From the NCBI GenBank assembly GCA_023667285.1, contig JAMPAK010000001.1:964324-1028323 (forward strand): DNA of 64,000 nucleotides, given 5' to 3'. The translations under genes were made by a program, and so were the position numbers. The notes below the pieces were generated by a model. The model worked only from the letters and a program-made list of their open reading frames with translations. It searched no databases and was not told where the DNA came from. Below, in pieces: positions 35,269 to 44,318 of this stretch. How positions within the stretch are numbered: the stretch's first letter is position 1; each line of letters starts with the position of its first letter. The stretch is from Muribaculaceae bacterium. GTDB taxonomy: Bacteria > Bacteroidota > Bacteroidia > Bacteroidales > Muribaculaceae.

Positions 35269-36693
35269 ATGCAGTCTCTCCAAGCCGTACGCGACTATTT
35301 CAAGGGATATTTCGACCTCAGGCCCTGGCTCGTCAGCCAGGCTGAGGCCGAGGCATCAATCCGCGAAGGTGTCACCTTCCGTGGCACCAATATCCTCATC
35401 CTCATCCTGGCCATCTTCATAGCCTCACTGGGATTGAACACCAACTCGACAGCCGTCATCATCGGCGCGATGCTCATATCTCCCCTAATGGGGCCTATCA
35501 TAGGCATAGGCCTAGGTGTGGGTATCCAGGACTTCCCCCTCATCAAGAGAGCCCTGCGCAATCTAGTGATGGCAGCCGGGTTCTCAGTGCTCACGTCGAC
35601 ACTCTACTTCATCATCTCACCCGTGTCTGAGGGACACTCAGAGCTGCTGGCGCGCACATCGCCCACCATCTACGATGTGCTTATAGGGTTCTTTGGCGGA
35701 GGTGCCGGCATCATAGGGATAGGCTCGAAGTCGAAGGGAAATGTCATCCCCGGTGTGGCCATCGCCACCGCCCTCATGCCCCCGCTCTGCACCGCGGGCT
35801 ATGGCATAGCCACCCTGCAGCCCACCTACATTCTGGGAGCCTCCTATCTGTTTCTCATCAACGCCATCTTCATAGCCCTCTCGACATTCATCGGTGTGAA
35901 ACTGATGCACTTCACACCCGCCGCCACCGATAATCCCGTGCGTGCAAAGAAGGTGAGACGTCTGGTCTACACGGTAGCCATCCTGACGCTCCTACCGTCG
36001 CTCTATCTCACTTACACCATGCTGAGGCAGACCAAGTTTGACAAAGACGCACAGTCGTTTGTGTCTCATGAATGTATATTCCCGGCCACAAGGGTCCTCT
36101 CCTCAGAGGCCGATATGGTGAATGGACAGAAGGTGCTGACCATTACGCTCATCGGAAAGATTCTCCCCACTGACTCACTCAACCTGGCTCTCTCCTCGCG
36201 TCTGAGGTTCTACGGACTTGAGGGCACCAAGATTCACATTGTGCAGGGAGACATGGGATATAATCCGGGCGACAACGCATCGCAGTCTGTCAAGGATATC
36301 TATGAGATGGCCCAGGCTTCGCTTGTGTCCAAGCAGGCAGCCATCGACTCGCTCACCAACATAATCCACGAGGCTAACATCAACGACACCATAGCGGGAC
36401 GCATAGCCCCCGAGGTGAGAGTGCTCTTCCCGCAGGTGAAGGAACTGGCGGTTACACGGGCCATCTTCGGCAATATAGCGACAGCATCGCTCGACACAGT
36501 CTATGTGGCCCTCGCATCGTTCAGCCACGCGATGCCCGCGGCCAAAGAGCGCGAGATGGCACGCTATCTTGAGGCGAGGCTGCAGCTGAAATCTGTTTCA
36601 ATCGTAAATATCGGCAATCTGAAAATCAGCACATCTGACAACAAGAATAAAGATGACGGAAAATCATCAAAACACACCGGCACCCGTCCCTGA
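35269..36693 (+). CDS. DUF389 membrane protein
   Basis: A 474-residue protein of the DUF389 (TIGR00341-like) family, with about six membrane helices in the first half, including GTNILILILAIFIASLGL, STAVIIGAMLISPLMGPI and GNVIPGVAIATALMPPLCT. The second half (about 240-474) is soluble and may be periplasmic. Function is unknown. It follows the Na/Pi cotransporter by 61 bp and its 3' end overlaps the next gene by 41 bp, so it is translated just before the glycosyltransferase. Confidence 0.85.
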   Translation: MQSLQAVRDYFKGYFDLRPWLVSQAEAEASIREGVTFRGTNILILILAIFIASLGLNTNSTAVIIGAMLISPLMGPIIGIGLGVGIQDFPLIKRALRNLVMAAGFSVLTSTLYFIISPVSEGHSELLARTSPTIYDVLIGFFGGGAGIIGIGSKSKGNVIPGVAIATALMPPLCTAGYGIATLQPTYILGASYLFLINAIFIALSTFIGVKLMHFTPAATDNPVRAKKVRRLVYTVAILTLLPSLYLTYTMLRQTKFDKDAQSFVSHECIFPATRVLSSEADMVNGQKVLTITLIGKILPTDSLNLALSSRLRFYGLEGTKIHIVQGDMGYNPGDNASQSVKDIYEMAQASLVSKQAAIDSLTNIIHEANINDTIAGRIAPEVRVLFPQVKELAVTRAIFGNIATASLDTVYVALASFSHAMPAAKEREMARYLEARLQLKSVSIVNIGNLKISTSDNKNKDDGKSSKHTGTRP

Positions 36694-37951
36694 CAAACTC
36701 AAGGGCAAGAAGATTGTCCTTGTGAACCACAGCGACACCCTCGGGGGTGCCTCTGTCGTCACATTCAGACTCCTGCAAGCGTTGAGAAAACGCGGCCTGG
36801 ACGTCAGGATGGTAGTATTCACCAAGACCTCAAACGAGAGCTACGTCTCGGCCAACGGCTCACGGTTCGGGCGCGCGATGCGCTTCTGCATGGAGCGGTT
36901 GTGGATGCTTGTCCGCGGTTCCATCCCTTACGACAAGATATTCCAGGTCTCCACCGGCGACTTCGCGCTCAATGTCCATAACCATCCCTGGATCAAGGAG
37001 GCTGACATCGTCTGCCTCAACTGGATAAACCAGGGGCTGATGGGGCTCGACGGCATCCGCCATCTGCACAAGATGGGGAAGAAGATTGTGTGGACTCTCC
37101 ACGACATGTGGGCCTTCACTGGGATTTGTCACCATGCCTACGACTGCGACCACTATCGCGACCAGTGTGGCGGCTGCATGTTTGTCGACGGGGGTGGCTC
37201 GCTCGACGACCTCTCTCACCGGGTGTGGAATAAGAAGATGGCTCTCTACTCATCGGTGCCCATCACGTTTGTCACCGTGTCGCGCTGGCTCGAGAAGAGA
37301 GCGCGCTCATCATCGCTCCTTCACGACCGTCCCGTGATGACTATCCACAATGCTTTTCCCATTGAGACATTCTACACCACACCTCCCGCACATATCGACT
37401 CACTGCTGTCGTTGACGAAGCCTAACCTCATCCTCTTTGGAGCGGCTCGTCTAGACGACCCCATCAAGGGTCTGCAATATGCCATCGATGCCTTCAACTA
37501 CATCTTCGACCACTATCCGGAACTGGCCACAACCACGGCGGTCTATCTCTTCGGAAGCATGAAGACCCCCGAGATGCTCGACTCAATCCGCATGTCCCAC
37601 CGATGGCTCGGCATGGTGAAAGACATCAAGATACTCCGCTATCTATATGCCTCAGCCAAGGTTGTCGTGTCGACCTCTCTGAGTGAGTCGCTTCAAGGCA
37701 CCCTCATCGAGGGTCAGGCTGCCGGAGCAATCCCCGTGACATTCGGAGGGGATGGACGCGAGGATATAGTCAGCCATCTCAAGACCGGCTATATAGCGCG
37801 CTATATGGACATAGAGGATGTAGCCAACGGCATTAAATGGGCCTTGGAGGCCGACATCTCACGCGACTACCTGCACCAGACTGTGGCTGAACGCTTTGGA
37901 GCCGACCGAATCACCGAACGATACATGGATCTCTTCTCAAGCCTGTTATGA
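36653..37951 (+). CDS. GT4-type glycosyltransferase
   Basis: A 432-residue GT-B glycosyltransferase resembling WcaC-like enzymes. The N-terminal glycine loop is in NHSDTLGGASVVTFRLL, the WTLHDMWAFTGICHHAYDC segment (Cys-containing loop) is typical of the group, and the donor-binding half has SLSESLQGTLIEGQAAG with its conserved Glu. The only reasonable start, at 36653, lies 41 bp inside the DUF389 gene. Its stop overlaps the epimerase start (ATGA). The acceptor is unknown; the epimerase neighbour suggests surface glycan synthesis. Confidence 0.9.
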   Translation: MTENHQNTPAPVPDKLKGKKIVLVNHSDTLGGASVVTFRLLQALRKRGLDVRMVVFTKTSNESYVSANGSRFGRAMRFCMERLWMLVRGSIPYDKIFQVSTGDFALNVHNHPWIKEADIVCLNWINQGLMGLDGIRHLHKMGKKIVWTLHDMWAFTGICHHAYDCDHYRDQCGGCMFVDGGGSLDDLSHRVWNKKMALYSSVPITFVTVSRWLEKRARSSSLLHDRPVMTIHNAFPIETFYTTPPAHIDSLLSLTKPNLILFGAARLDDPIKGLQYAIDAFNYIFDHYPELATTTAVYLFGSMKTPEMLDSIRMSHRWLGMVKDIKILRYLYASAKVVVSTSLSESLQGTLIEGQAAGAIPVTFGGDGREDIVSHLKTGYIARYMDIEDVANGIKWALEADISRDYLHQTVAERFGADRITERYMDLFSSLL

Positions 37952-38928
37952 AAAAAGTACTTATAGTGGGAGCCGGGGGATTCATCGGCGGATTTATTGC
38001 CGCTGAGGCCCTGAGACGTGGCTATGAGACCTGGTGTGGAGTCCGCGAGACCACCTCACGGCGCTATCTCACAGACCCGGCACTCAAATTCATCACGCTC
38101 GATTATGACGACCCCGACAAACTGCGGGAACAACTGTCAGGACATTCGTGGGACTATGTGGTCTATAATCTCGGAGCCACCAAATGCATCAACTTCACCG
38201 ACTTCAACCGCATCAACTATGGCTATCTCAGGGATTTCACTGAGACATATCTAGAGGCTGTGGGGATGCCTGAGAGATTCCTGTACATGTCGTCGCTCTC
38301 AGCGCTCGGCCCAGGCGACGAGGAGAACTACACACCTCTGGACAGCCGCACCATCCCGTCGCCCAACACCCGCTATGGGGTGTCGAAAATCAAGGCAGAG
38401 ACCTTTCTAGAGACCCTTCCGGGCCTCCCATGGATAATACTGCGCCCCACCGGGGTCTATGGCCCCCATGAGCAGGACTATCTGATGATGATCAAGTGCA
38501 TCGACTCACACTTCGACTTCGGAGTGGGCTTCAGGAAGCAGATGCTCACATTTATCTATGTCGAGGACCTCGCCCGAGCCATCTTTGACGCCTTGGAGAG
38601 GTCAGAGCCACGCAGGAAGTATATCATCTCGGAGCCTCGCGCCTATACTCAGGGGGAGTTCCGCAAGATAGTGTCGAAGGCTCTGGGCCGCAAGTTTGTT
38701 ATTCCTGTGAGGCTCCCCCTGTGGATGCTCTCCATCGCATGCAAGGTCTCAGAGAAGTGGGGCGCCGCTAAGATGAAGGCCGTCACCCTGAACTCAGACA
38801 AATACCGCATCATGGCCCAGCGCAACTGGGACTGCGATGTGAGCGATGCCGTCAAGGGATTTGGCTTCATGCCTAAGATAGACCTTGCAGAGGGTATAAG
38901 AAGAACCGTCAAAGCCTATAAGGAATGA
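37948..38928 (+). CDS. NAD-dependent epimerase/dehydratase
   Basis: A 326-residue extended short-chain dehydrogenase. The Rossmann loop GAGGFIGGFIA lies at residues 8-18. The catalytic Ser and YxxxK motif are in SSLSALG and YGVSKIKAE, and RPTGVYGPHEQDY gives the sugar-nucleotide side. It is expected to act on a nucleotide sugar or a sterol-like substrate, which cannot be told from sequence. It is coupled by ATGA overlaps to the glycosyltransferase upstream and to a small membrane protein downstream. Confidence 0.9.
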   Translation: MKKVLIVGAGGFIGGFIAAEALRRGYETWCGVRETTSRRYLTDPALKFITLDYDDPDKLREQLSGHSWDYVVYNLGATKCINFTDFNRINYGYLRDFTETYLEAVGMPERFLYMSSLSALGPGDEENYTPLDSRTIPSPNTRYGVSKIKAETFLETLPGLPWIILRPTGVYGPHEQDYLMMIKCIDSHFDFGVGFRKQMLTFIYVEDLARAIFDALERSEPRRKYIISEPRAYTQGEFRKIVSKALGRKFVIPVRLPLWMLSIACKVSEKWGAAKMKAVTLNSDKYRIMAQRNWDCDVSDAVKGFGFMPKIDLAEGIRRTVKAYKE

Positions 38929-39200
38929 AGCGACCGCCTCTCTGGATCACTCTGATGATCATCATTGTCTCCCTCCCGCTCTTCTCCTTCCCGTGGCTGC
39001 TCGCATCTATCCCAGGCGGAGAGATGGCCGGGGTGGTGAAGGGGTTCGTGTGGGTCTATCCCTTCTACATGCTCCTGTCCTCATGGCTGGCATGGAAAGC
39101 CTGGACACAGCGGCCTGAGGTGACATGGATACTGCTTGCAGTGATGGTGATGACCACTGTGGCCATATACATTCTTGTCAATAATGCCGAAATGCTATGA
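38925..39200 (+). CDS. Small membrane protein of unknown function
   Basis: A 91-residue protein with three likely membrane helices: LWITLMIIIVSLPLFSFPWLL near the start, VWVYPFYMLLSSWLAW in the middle, and VTWILLAVMVMTTVAIYILV at the end. I do not recognise the family. It overlaps the epimerase and aroQ genes by 4 bp each (ATGA), which makes it a real, translated link in the chain. Confidence 0.75.
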   Translation: MKRPPLWITLMIIIVSLPLFSFPWLLASIPGGEMAGVVKGFVWVYPFYMLLSSWLAWKAWTQRPEVTWILLAVMVMTTVAIYILVNNAEML

Positions 39201-39610
39201 AGATATTGATAATCAACGGTCCCAATCTCAATATGCTGGGTACACGCGAACCTGACATCTATGGCTCGCGCTCGTTTGAATCTTATCTCGCCCAATTGCG
39301 CGAGATGCTCGACGGCGATGAGATAGAATACCGTCAGTCAAACCATGAGGGAGACATCATTGACTGGCTGCAGGATGCCGACGCCGATGGGATAATCCTC
39401 AATGCCGGAGCCTATACCCACACATCGCTCGCCATTGCCGATGCCATAGCCTCGATCTCCATACCTGTCATCGAGGTGCACATCTCCAATGTGGCCGCCC
39501 GTGAGCCAATCCGCCACACCTCACTGATAGCCCCCGTCTGCCAGGGAACCATAGCCGGATTCGGACTGAAATCCTATTTCCTTGCCGCACAGGCCATAAT
39601 CCTGGGCTGA
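39197..39610 (+). CDS. aroQ: 3-dehydroquinate dehydratase, type II
   Basis: Dehydrates 3-dehydroquinate to 3-dehydroshikimate in aromatic amino acid synthesis. The 137-residue protein has all type II motifs: INGPNLNMLGTREPDIYG with the catalytic Tyr, NAGAYTHTS, and EVHISN. The length is normal. It is coupled to the membrane protein upstream and lies 6 bp before the methyltransferase gene. Confidence 0.97.
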   Translation: MKILIINGPNLNMLGTREPDIYGSRSFESYLAQLREMLDGDEIEYRQSNHEGDIIDWLQDADADGIILNAGAYTHTSLAIADAIASISIPVIEVHISNVAAREPIRHTSLIAPVCQGTIAGFGLKSYFLAAQAIILG

Positions 39611-39616
39611 CACACT

Positions 39617-40243
39617 ATGACCCGCGACGAATATATCCTCAGCCACATCTCGCCCGAGCCTGCCCACCTTGAGCGTCTCTATCGCCACACCCACCTCACA
39701 TGCCTCTATCCGCGCATGTGCTCCGGTCATCACCAAGGTCGGGTGCTAGCGATGCTCACAGCCATGATAAAGCCCCGGAGAGTGCTTGAACTAGGCACCT
39801 TCACAGGCTACTCCGCCCTCTGCCTGGCCGAGAATCTCCCAGAGGGAGCAGAAGTCCACACAGTCGAGGTCGACGATGAGATGGCCGACAGCCTCGAGGA
39901 ACTCTTCGCCACATCGCCCGGGGGGGACAGAATAAGGCTCCACATAGGGGATGCACTCAAAATTGTCCCTGAGATTCCGGGCAAATGGGACATGGCCTAC
40001 ATAGACGCCAACAAACGCGACTATACGGCCTATCTCGACATGCTACTGCCACTGATGAGCCCAGGAGGTTTCATTCTGGCAGACAACACTCTGTGGGACG
40101 ACAAAGTGCTCGACACCACCACGAACCACGATGCTCAGACTCGTGGGCTCGATGAGTTCAACCGCGTGGCTGCATCCCATCCCCGACTCTCCACAGTGAT
40201 TCTCCCGCTCCGCGACGGACTGACGCTAATGCAGGTGAAATGA
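39617..40243 (+). CDS. Class I SAM-dependent O-methyltransferase
   Basis: A 208-residue methyltransferase of the cation-dependent catechol/caffeoyl-CoA type. SAM motif I is LELGTFTGYSALCLAE, and the metal-binding Asp is in YIDANKRDY; GGFILADNTLWDD follows. The natural substrate is not known for most bacterial members. It is the end of the run from the cotransporter to this gene. Confidence 0.9.
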   Translation: MTRDEYILSHISPEPAHLERLYRHTHLTCLYPRMCSGHHQGRVLAMLTAMIKPRRVLELGTFTGYSALCLAENLPEGAEVHTVEVDDEMADSLEELFATSPGGDRIRLHIGDALKIVPEIPGKWDMAYIDANKRDYTAYLDMLLPLMSPGGFILADNTLWDDKVLDTTTNHDAQTRGLDEFNRVAASHPRLSTVILPLRDGLTLMQVK

Positions 40244-40263
40244 GATTTTTAATAGCAAAATGA

Positions 40264-40293
40264 TTGCATTTTGCCAAAAATTGCGTATATTTG
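40264..40293 (+). promoter_or_regulatory. Promoter of the Lrp-family gene
   Basis: TTG (40264-40266) and TATATTTG (40286-40293) are 19 bp apart, and the chosen ATG lies 41 bp downstream. This promoter falls inside the longer open frame that begins at 40260 and so supports the shorter start. Confidence 0.7.
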
Positions 40294-40334
40294 CCACGCT
40301 TTTCACAATATTCATCAGTATCAGCAAAGCGGAT

Positions 40335-40802
40335 ATGGAAAAAATTGACAATCTCGACCGTAAAATCCTCGAAATTGTGATGCGCAATGCCCGAATCGCC
40401 TCCAAGGATGTCGCACAGGAGTGTGGAGTGTCGCGCGCAGCCATCCATCAGCGCATACAGCGGATGGTTGACCTGAACGTCATTACAGGCTCAGGCTACA
40501 ATGTGGATCCCAAGGTGCTTGGCTACACCACCTGCACATACATCGGGGTGAACCTTGAGAGAGGCGCCATGTATAGAGAGGTGGTTCCTGAGCTTGAGAA
40601 GATTCCCGAGGTGGTGGAATGCCACTTCACCACCGGCCCATACACGATGCTCATCAAGCTGTTTGCCCGCGACAACGAACATCTCATGGACCTCCTCAAC
40701 AACAAACTGCAGAATATCCCCGGGGTTGTCGGCACAGAGACCCTCATCTCCCTCGACCACTCCATTTCCCGTGTCCTCCCGGTCACATACGAAGAATCCT
40801 AA
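40335..40802 (+). CDS. Lrp/AsnC family transcriptional regulator
   Basis: A 155-residue leucine-responsive-type regulator. Residues 1-60 hold the helix-turn-helix (LDRKILEIVMRNARIASKDVA and VSRAAIHQRIQRM), and the rest is the RAM effector-binding domain ending in GVVGTETLISLDHSIS. The start at 40335 gives the usual MEKIDNLDRKIL opening; the frame extends 75 bp upstream but a promoter lies there. Targets are unknown; such proteins often sense amino acids. Confidence 0.93.
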   Translation: MEKIDNLDRKILEIVMRNARIASKDVAQECGVSRAAIHQRIQRMVDLNVITGSGYNVDPKVLGYTTCTYIGVNLERGAMYREVVPELEKIPEVVECHFTTGPYTMLIKLFARDNEHLMDLLNNKLQNIPGVVGTETLISLDHSISRVLPVTYEES

Positions 40803-40820
40803 TCCCACTTGACTCCAGTT

Positions 40821-41336
40821 ATGAAGAAGACAATCACGCTGATACTGATGCTCTGCTGCATCATGCTCCCCGTAGCCGCCCAGGAATATGTCATGGTCGG
40901 AAAGACCACCAACCTTTACTCCGAGCCATCCACCTCGACCCCCATGCTCAACCAGTGGGACGACACAATCGAACTTCTCCCCGGCATGGCCTTCGAGATG
41001 AAGGGAGAGAGCGGCGACTACTATATCATCGACATCCCCGGATGGAAGGGAGCCTATCTGCCTAAGTCGGCATGCGCCACACCTGAGGCGTTTGAGTTCA
41101 CTCCAGGGACATATCAGTTCAAATATGAGTCAGACTCATTCCCTGTCACCTTCACCCGGACAGCTGACGGGACATATGACATCACCGGCTACAGGCTCGA
41201 CGATCTCAAGGCCAAGGAAGTGCCCGGCAACATCATAGTAATCACTTGGGACGGAGAGCCTTATGGCAGCGTCACCACCCTTGGCGGTACAATGCGTGTG
41301 TGGCTCTACGACACCACAGTCCTCCCCTGGAACTGA
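40821..41336 (+). CDS. Secreted SH3-like protein
   Basis: A 171-residue protein with a signal peptide (MKKTITLILMLCCIML, cleaved after VAAQ). The next 60 residues resemble a bacterial SH3 domain (MVGKTTNLYSEPST, FEMKGESGDYYIIDIPGWKGAYLPKS). The remainder is beta-rich without a family I recognise. The start at 40821 is preferred over an ATG 12 bp upstream because it gives a clean signal peptide. It follows the Lrp-type gene by 18 bp. Confidence 0.8.
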   Translation: MKKTITLILMLCCIMLPVAAQEYVMVGKTTNLYSEPSTSTPMLNQWDDTIELLPGMAFEMKGESGDYYIIDIPGWKGAYLPKSACATPEAFEFTPGTYQFKYESDSFPVTFTRTADGTYDITGYRLDDLKAKEVPGNIIVITWDGEPYGSVTTLGGTMRVWLYDTTVLPWN

Positions 41337-41363
41337 CCCGGGGGCACCCCTGACTCGACTTCC

Positions 41364-41391
41364 GTCACCGCCTGCGGTTACAGTGCGGTGA
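41364..41391 (+). terminator. Hairpin after the SH3-like gene
   Basis: GTCACCGC pairs with GCGGTGAC over a 12-base loop, followed by ATTTCTCT. It is a possible terminator with a weak T run, placed between the SH3-like gene and the glmS promoter. Confidence 0.45.
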
Positions 41392-41431
41392 CATTTCTCT
41401 GCTTATATTAGGTTATCTCGCTGATTTTCGC

Positions 41432-41439
41432 TAACTTTG
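41432..41439 (+). promoter_or_regulatory. -7 box of glmS
   Basis: TAACTTTG lies 65 bp before the glmS start. A matching -33 TTTG is not evident. The leader is too short and has no sign of a glmS ribozyme. Confidence 0.45.
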
Positions 41440-41504
41440 CAGCCCCGATTCCTCAGTAAAACAAATTTTTTGATCCGTAACTAACAAAGATATACAACAA
41501 ACGA

Positions 41505-43352
41505 ATGTGTGGAATAGTAGGATATATAGGCTCACAAGGAGCCTATGACATACTTATACAGGGACTTAAGCGTCTCGAATATCGTGGATATGACAGTGCC
41601 GGCGTGGCGCTCGTCGACACTGACGGCTGCATGACTGTTCACAAGAGCCATGGCAAGGTGGCCAATCTTGAGCATACGGCTGCCGCCGGCAACATCAAGG
41701 GACAACTCGGCATTGCCCACACCCGCTGGGCCACCCACGGAGAGCCCAACGACATCAACGCCCATCCTCATGTGAGCCAGGGCGGTGAGATAGCGCTTGT
41801 CCACAACGGCACAATAGAGAACTATGCTGTGCTCAAGAAAGTGCTTGCCGACCATGGCTATTCATTCAAGTCTGACACAGACACCGAAGTGCTGGTCCAG
41901 CTCATCGAATACATCAAACTCACCACCTCTTGCTCTCTCCTTGAGGCCGTGCGCGAGGCACTCCTCCAAGTTGAGGGCGCATATGCCATCGCCGTCGTTG
42001 AGAAGGGCGACCCAGACACACTGATCGTGGCCCGCAAGAGCTCACCCCTTGTGATCGGCGTGGGCGAGAATGAGACATTCATCGCATCGGACGCCACCCC
42101 CATTGTGGGCTATACAGACCAGGTCATCTATCTTAAGGACAACGAGATTGCAAAGATAACCCGCAACGAGCCAATCCAGATCATATCCATTGACTCCAAC
42201 ACTCCATCCAAGATTGACATTCAGAAGCTCCAGCTCTCGCTGGCGCAGCTTGAGAAGGGGGGATATGACACCTTCATGCTCAAGGAGATTTTCGAGCAGC
42301 CCACCACCCTGCGCGACTGCCTGCGTGGCCGCATCACCGACGACGGCTCACGAGTGGTGCTCTCTGGTGTGGAACTCAATAAGGACAAGTTCCTCAACTG
42401 CTCACGCATCACCCTCGTGGCATGTGGCACCTCATGGCACGCAGCACTGATAGGCAAGCGCCTCATCCAGGATTTCTGCCGCATTCCCGTGCAGGTTGAG
42501 TATGCCTCGGAGTTCCGCTACAGCAACCCCGTGCTTGGCTCCAGCGACATCGTCATAGCCATCTCCCAGTCAGGCGAGACGGCCGACACTCTCGCCGCCA
42601 TCCAGATAGCCCGCGAGAAGGGCGCCTTTGTCTATGGTGTCTGCAATGTGGTGGGCGCATCCATCCCCCGCAACACTCATGCCGGAACCTACATCCATGT
42701 GGGCCCGGAGATAGGTGTGGCCTCCACAAAAGCCTTCACCGGCCAGGTGACCGTCCTCACGCTCATGGCGCTCGCCATCGGCCAGCTCCGCGGCTATCTC
42801 GATGAGAAGACTGTCAAGGACGTGGCCTCATCCCTGCTTAAGATGCCTGAGATTCTCGAGGAGACTCTGGAGTGTGACGCTGAGGTTCACAAACTCTCAC
42901 GCATATTCACATATGCCCACAACTTCCTCTATTTGGGCCGCGGCTACAACTATCCCACAGCCCTCGAGGGAGCGCTCAAACTCAAGGAAATCTCCTATAT
43001 ACACGCTGAGGGCTATCCCGCAGCCGAGATGAAACATGGACCCATCGCTCTTATCGACCATGAGATGCCCAGTGTCATCATCGCGCCGAGCGACTCGCTC
43101 TACGACAAGATCATCTCCAATGTCCAGCAGGTGAAGAGCCGCGGAGGCGCCGTCGTCGCCATCGTCAGCAAGGGGAACACCGCCATGTCTGACATAGCCG
43201 ACTTCTGCATCGAGATTCCCGAGGTGCCTGAGTGTCTCACACCCATTGTGGCCTCAGTGCCGCTGCAGCTCCTGGCTTACTATATCGCTGTCGGGAAGGG
43301 CAAGGATGTAGACCAGCCCCGCAATCTGGCAAAATCCGTGACTGTGGAGTAA
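41505..43352 (+). CDS. glmS: Glutamine--fructose-6-phosphate aminotransferase
   Basis: Makes glucosamine 6-phosphate, the first step to UDP-GlcNAc for peptidoglycan and lipopolysaccharide. The 615-residue protein begins MCGIVGYIGS, so the N-terminal nucleophile Cys is at position 2 after Met removal. HTRWATHGEP and HNGTIENY mark the glutaminase domain. Two SIS sugar-isomerase domains follow (VACGTSWHAA, SQSGETADTLAA, and ALEGALKLKEISYIHAEGYPAAEMKHGP). The C-terminus ends with QPRNLAKSVTVE, the standard ending. It meets the converging ABC gene with no space between the stop codons. Confidence 0.98.
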   Translation: MCGIVGYIGSQGAYDILIQGLKRLEYRGYDSAGVALVDTDGCMTVHKSHGKVANLEHTAAAGNIKGQLGIAHTRWATHGEPNDINAHPHVSQGGEIALVHNGTIENYAVLKKVLADHGYSFKSDTDTEVLVQLIEYIKLTTSCSLLEAVREALLQVEGAYAIAVVEKGDPDTLIVARKSSPLVIGVGENETFIASDATPIVGYTDQVIYLKDNEIAKITRNEPIQIISIDSNTPSKIDIQKLQLSLAQLEKGGYDTFMLKEIFEQPTTLRDCLRGRITDDGSRVVLSGVELNKDKFLNCSRITLVACGTSWHAALIGKRLIQDFCRIPVQVEYASEFRYSNPVLGSSDIVIAISQSGETADTLAAIQIAREKGAFVYGVCNVVGASIPRNTHAGTYIHVGPEIGVASTKAFTGQVTVLTLMALAIGQLRGYLDEKTVKDVASSLLKMPEILEETLECDAEVHKLSRIFTYAHNFLYLGRGYNYPTALEGALKLKEISYIHAEGYPAAEMKHGPIALIDHEMPSVIIAPSDSLYDKIISNVQQVKSRGGAVVAIVSKGNTAMSDIADFCIEIPEVPECLTPIVASVPLQLLAYYIAVGKGKDVDQPRNLAKSVTVE

Positions 43353-44318
43353 TCAGTCCAACTCCCTGAGGAGACTGGCTATGGAGTCAAACTCCAAGCC
43401 TCCCAGGCTGATAACATTTTCTCCGACCTTTATGACGGGTCCTGTTGAGCCGGGCGTGTAGCCCGCGCGACGCAGGGCCCGTTCTGTCAACCTGCAGCGC
43501 CTCCCCTCGCCACTCAGCACCACAGACTTTCCTGTCGGCTCCATCACCACTCTGAAGACACCCTCGTCTACGTCAAACTCAATGCCTGGACGCTCGAAAT
43601 ATCGGGCCAGGTCACCGCTCAGAGCCAGATCCTCAGGGATTCCGGCCGTGATGCCATAGTGCCTGTCCATAAGCCAGACGGTGTCCGCCGTGCCTAAGGC
43701 GAGTTCGAGGTCGTGTGTTGACATCAGAATGGTCTTGCCGTCGCGATGGGCCAGAGTGTGGAGCAGCCTCATGGTCTCCACCTTGCTCGGATAGTCCAGA
43801 AAAGCCGTTGGCTCGTCGAGCAGAATCATCGGAGTCTCCTGTGCAAGCGCCTTTGCTATCATCACCTTCTGCCGCTCACCGTCGCTGAGTGTGTGGACCG
43901 ACCTCCCGGCCATCTTCTCCGCGCCCACAGCCTTGAGCGAGTCACTCACTATGCGGCGGTCTGAGCCCGAGAGCCTGCCCCAGAAACCGGTGTAAGGAGC
44001 GCGTCCCATCCCCACGAGTTCACTGACAGTCATCTCGCTGACCATCACCTTCTCTGTCAGCACCACACTGATGAGCCGTGAGAGTTCAGAGGATGAATAG
44101 GCCTGAAGCGGCTTGCCCATCAGCAGGACCTCACCCTCGAGAGGGTGGCTGAACCCAGAGAGGGTTCTGAGCAGCGTAGACTTTCCCGCGCCGTTAGGGC
44201 CAAGGAGGCACGTCAGCTCGCCACTGTTGAGCGACACGTCCATCCCTTCCCCTATCACCTTCCGGCCATGACGGGTATGATAGCCCGTTGTGAGGTCTTT
44301 GAGTTGCATCGTAGTCAT
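43353..44318 (-). CDS. ABC importer ATP-binding protein (iron/heme/cobalamin type)
   Basis: The ATPase of a BtuCDF/FecBCDE-type importer. Walker A is LLGPNGAGKSTLL, the signature is LSDGERQKV, Walker B is MILLDEPTAFLD and the switch His lies in STHDLE. I chose the ATG at 44318, which overlaps the permease stop (ATGA), giving 321 residues. After the standard 250-residue domain there is an extra 70-residue C-terminal part with repeated short beta strands, not found in BtuD. The substrate could be a siderophore, haem or corrinoid. Confidence 0.92.
   Translation of the reverse strand: MTTMQLKDLTTGYHTRHGRKVIGEGMDVSLNSGELTCLLGPNGAGKSTLLRTLSGFSHPLEGEVLLMGKPLQAYSSSELSRLISVVLTEKVMVSEMTVSELVGMGRAPYTGFWGRLSGSDRRIVSDSLKAVGAEKMAGRSVHTLSDGERQKVMIAKALAQETPMILLDEPTAFLDYPSKVETMRLLHTLAHRDGKTILMSTHDLELALGTADTVWLMDRHYGITAGIPEDLALSGDLARYFERPGIEFDVDEGVFRVVMEPTGKSVVLSGEGRRCRLTERALRRAGYTPGSTGPVIKVGENVISLGGLEFDSIASLLRELD

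Noticed and set aside
41440-41504. glmS ribozyme in the glmS leader
   Set aside because: The leader is only about 60 bases and has none of the ribozyme pairing; that ribozyme is typical of Firmicutes.
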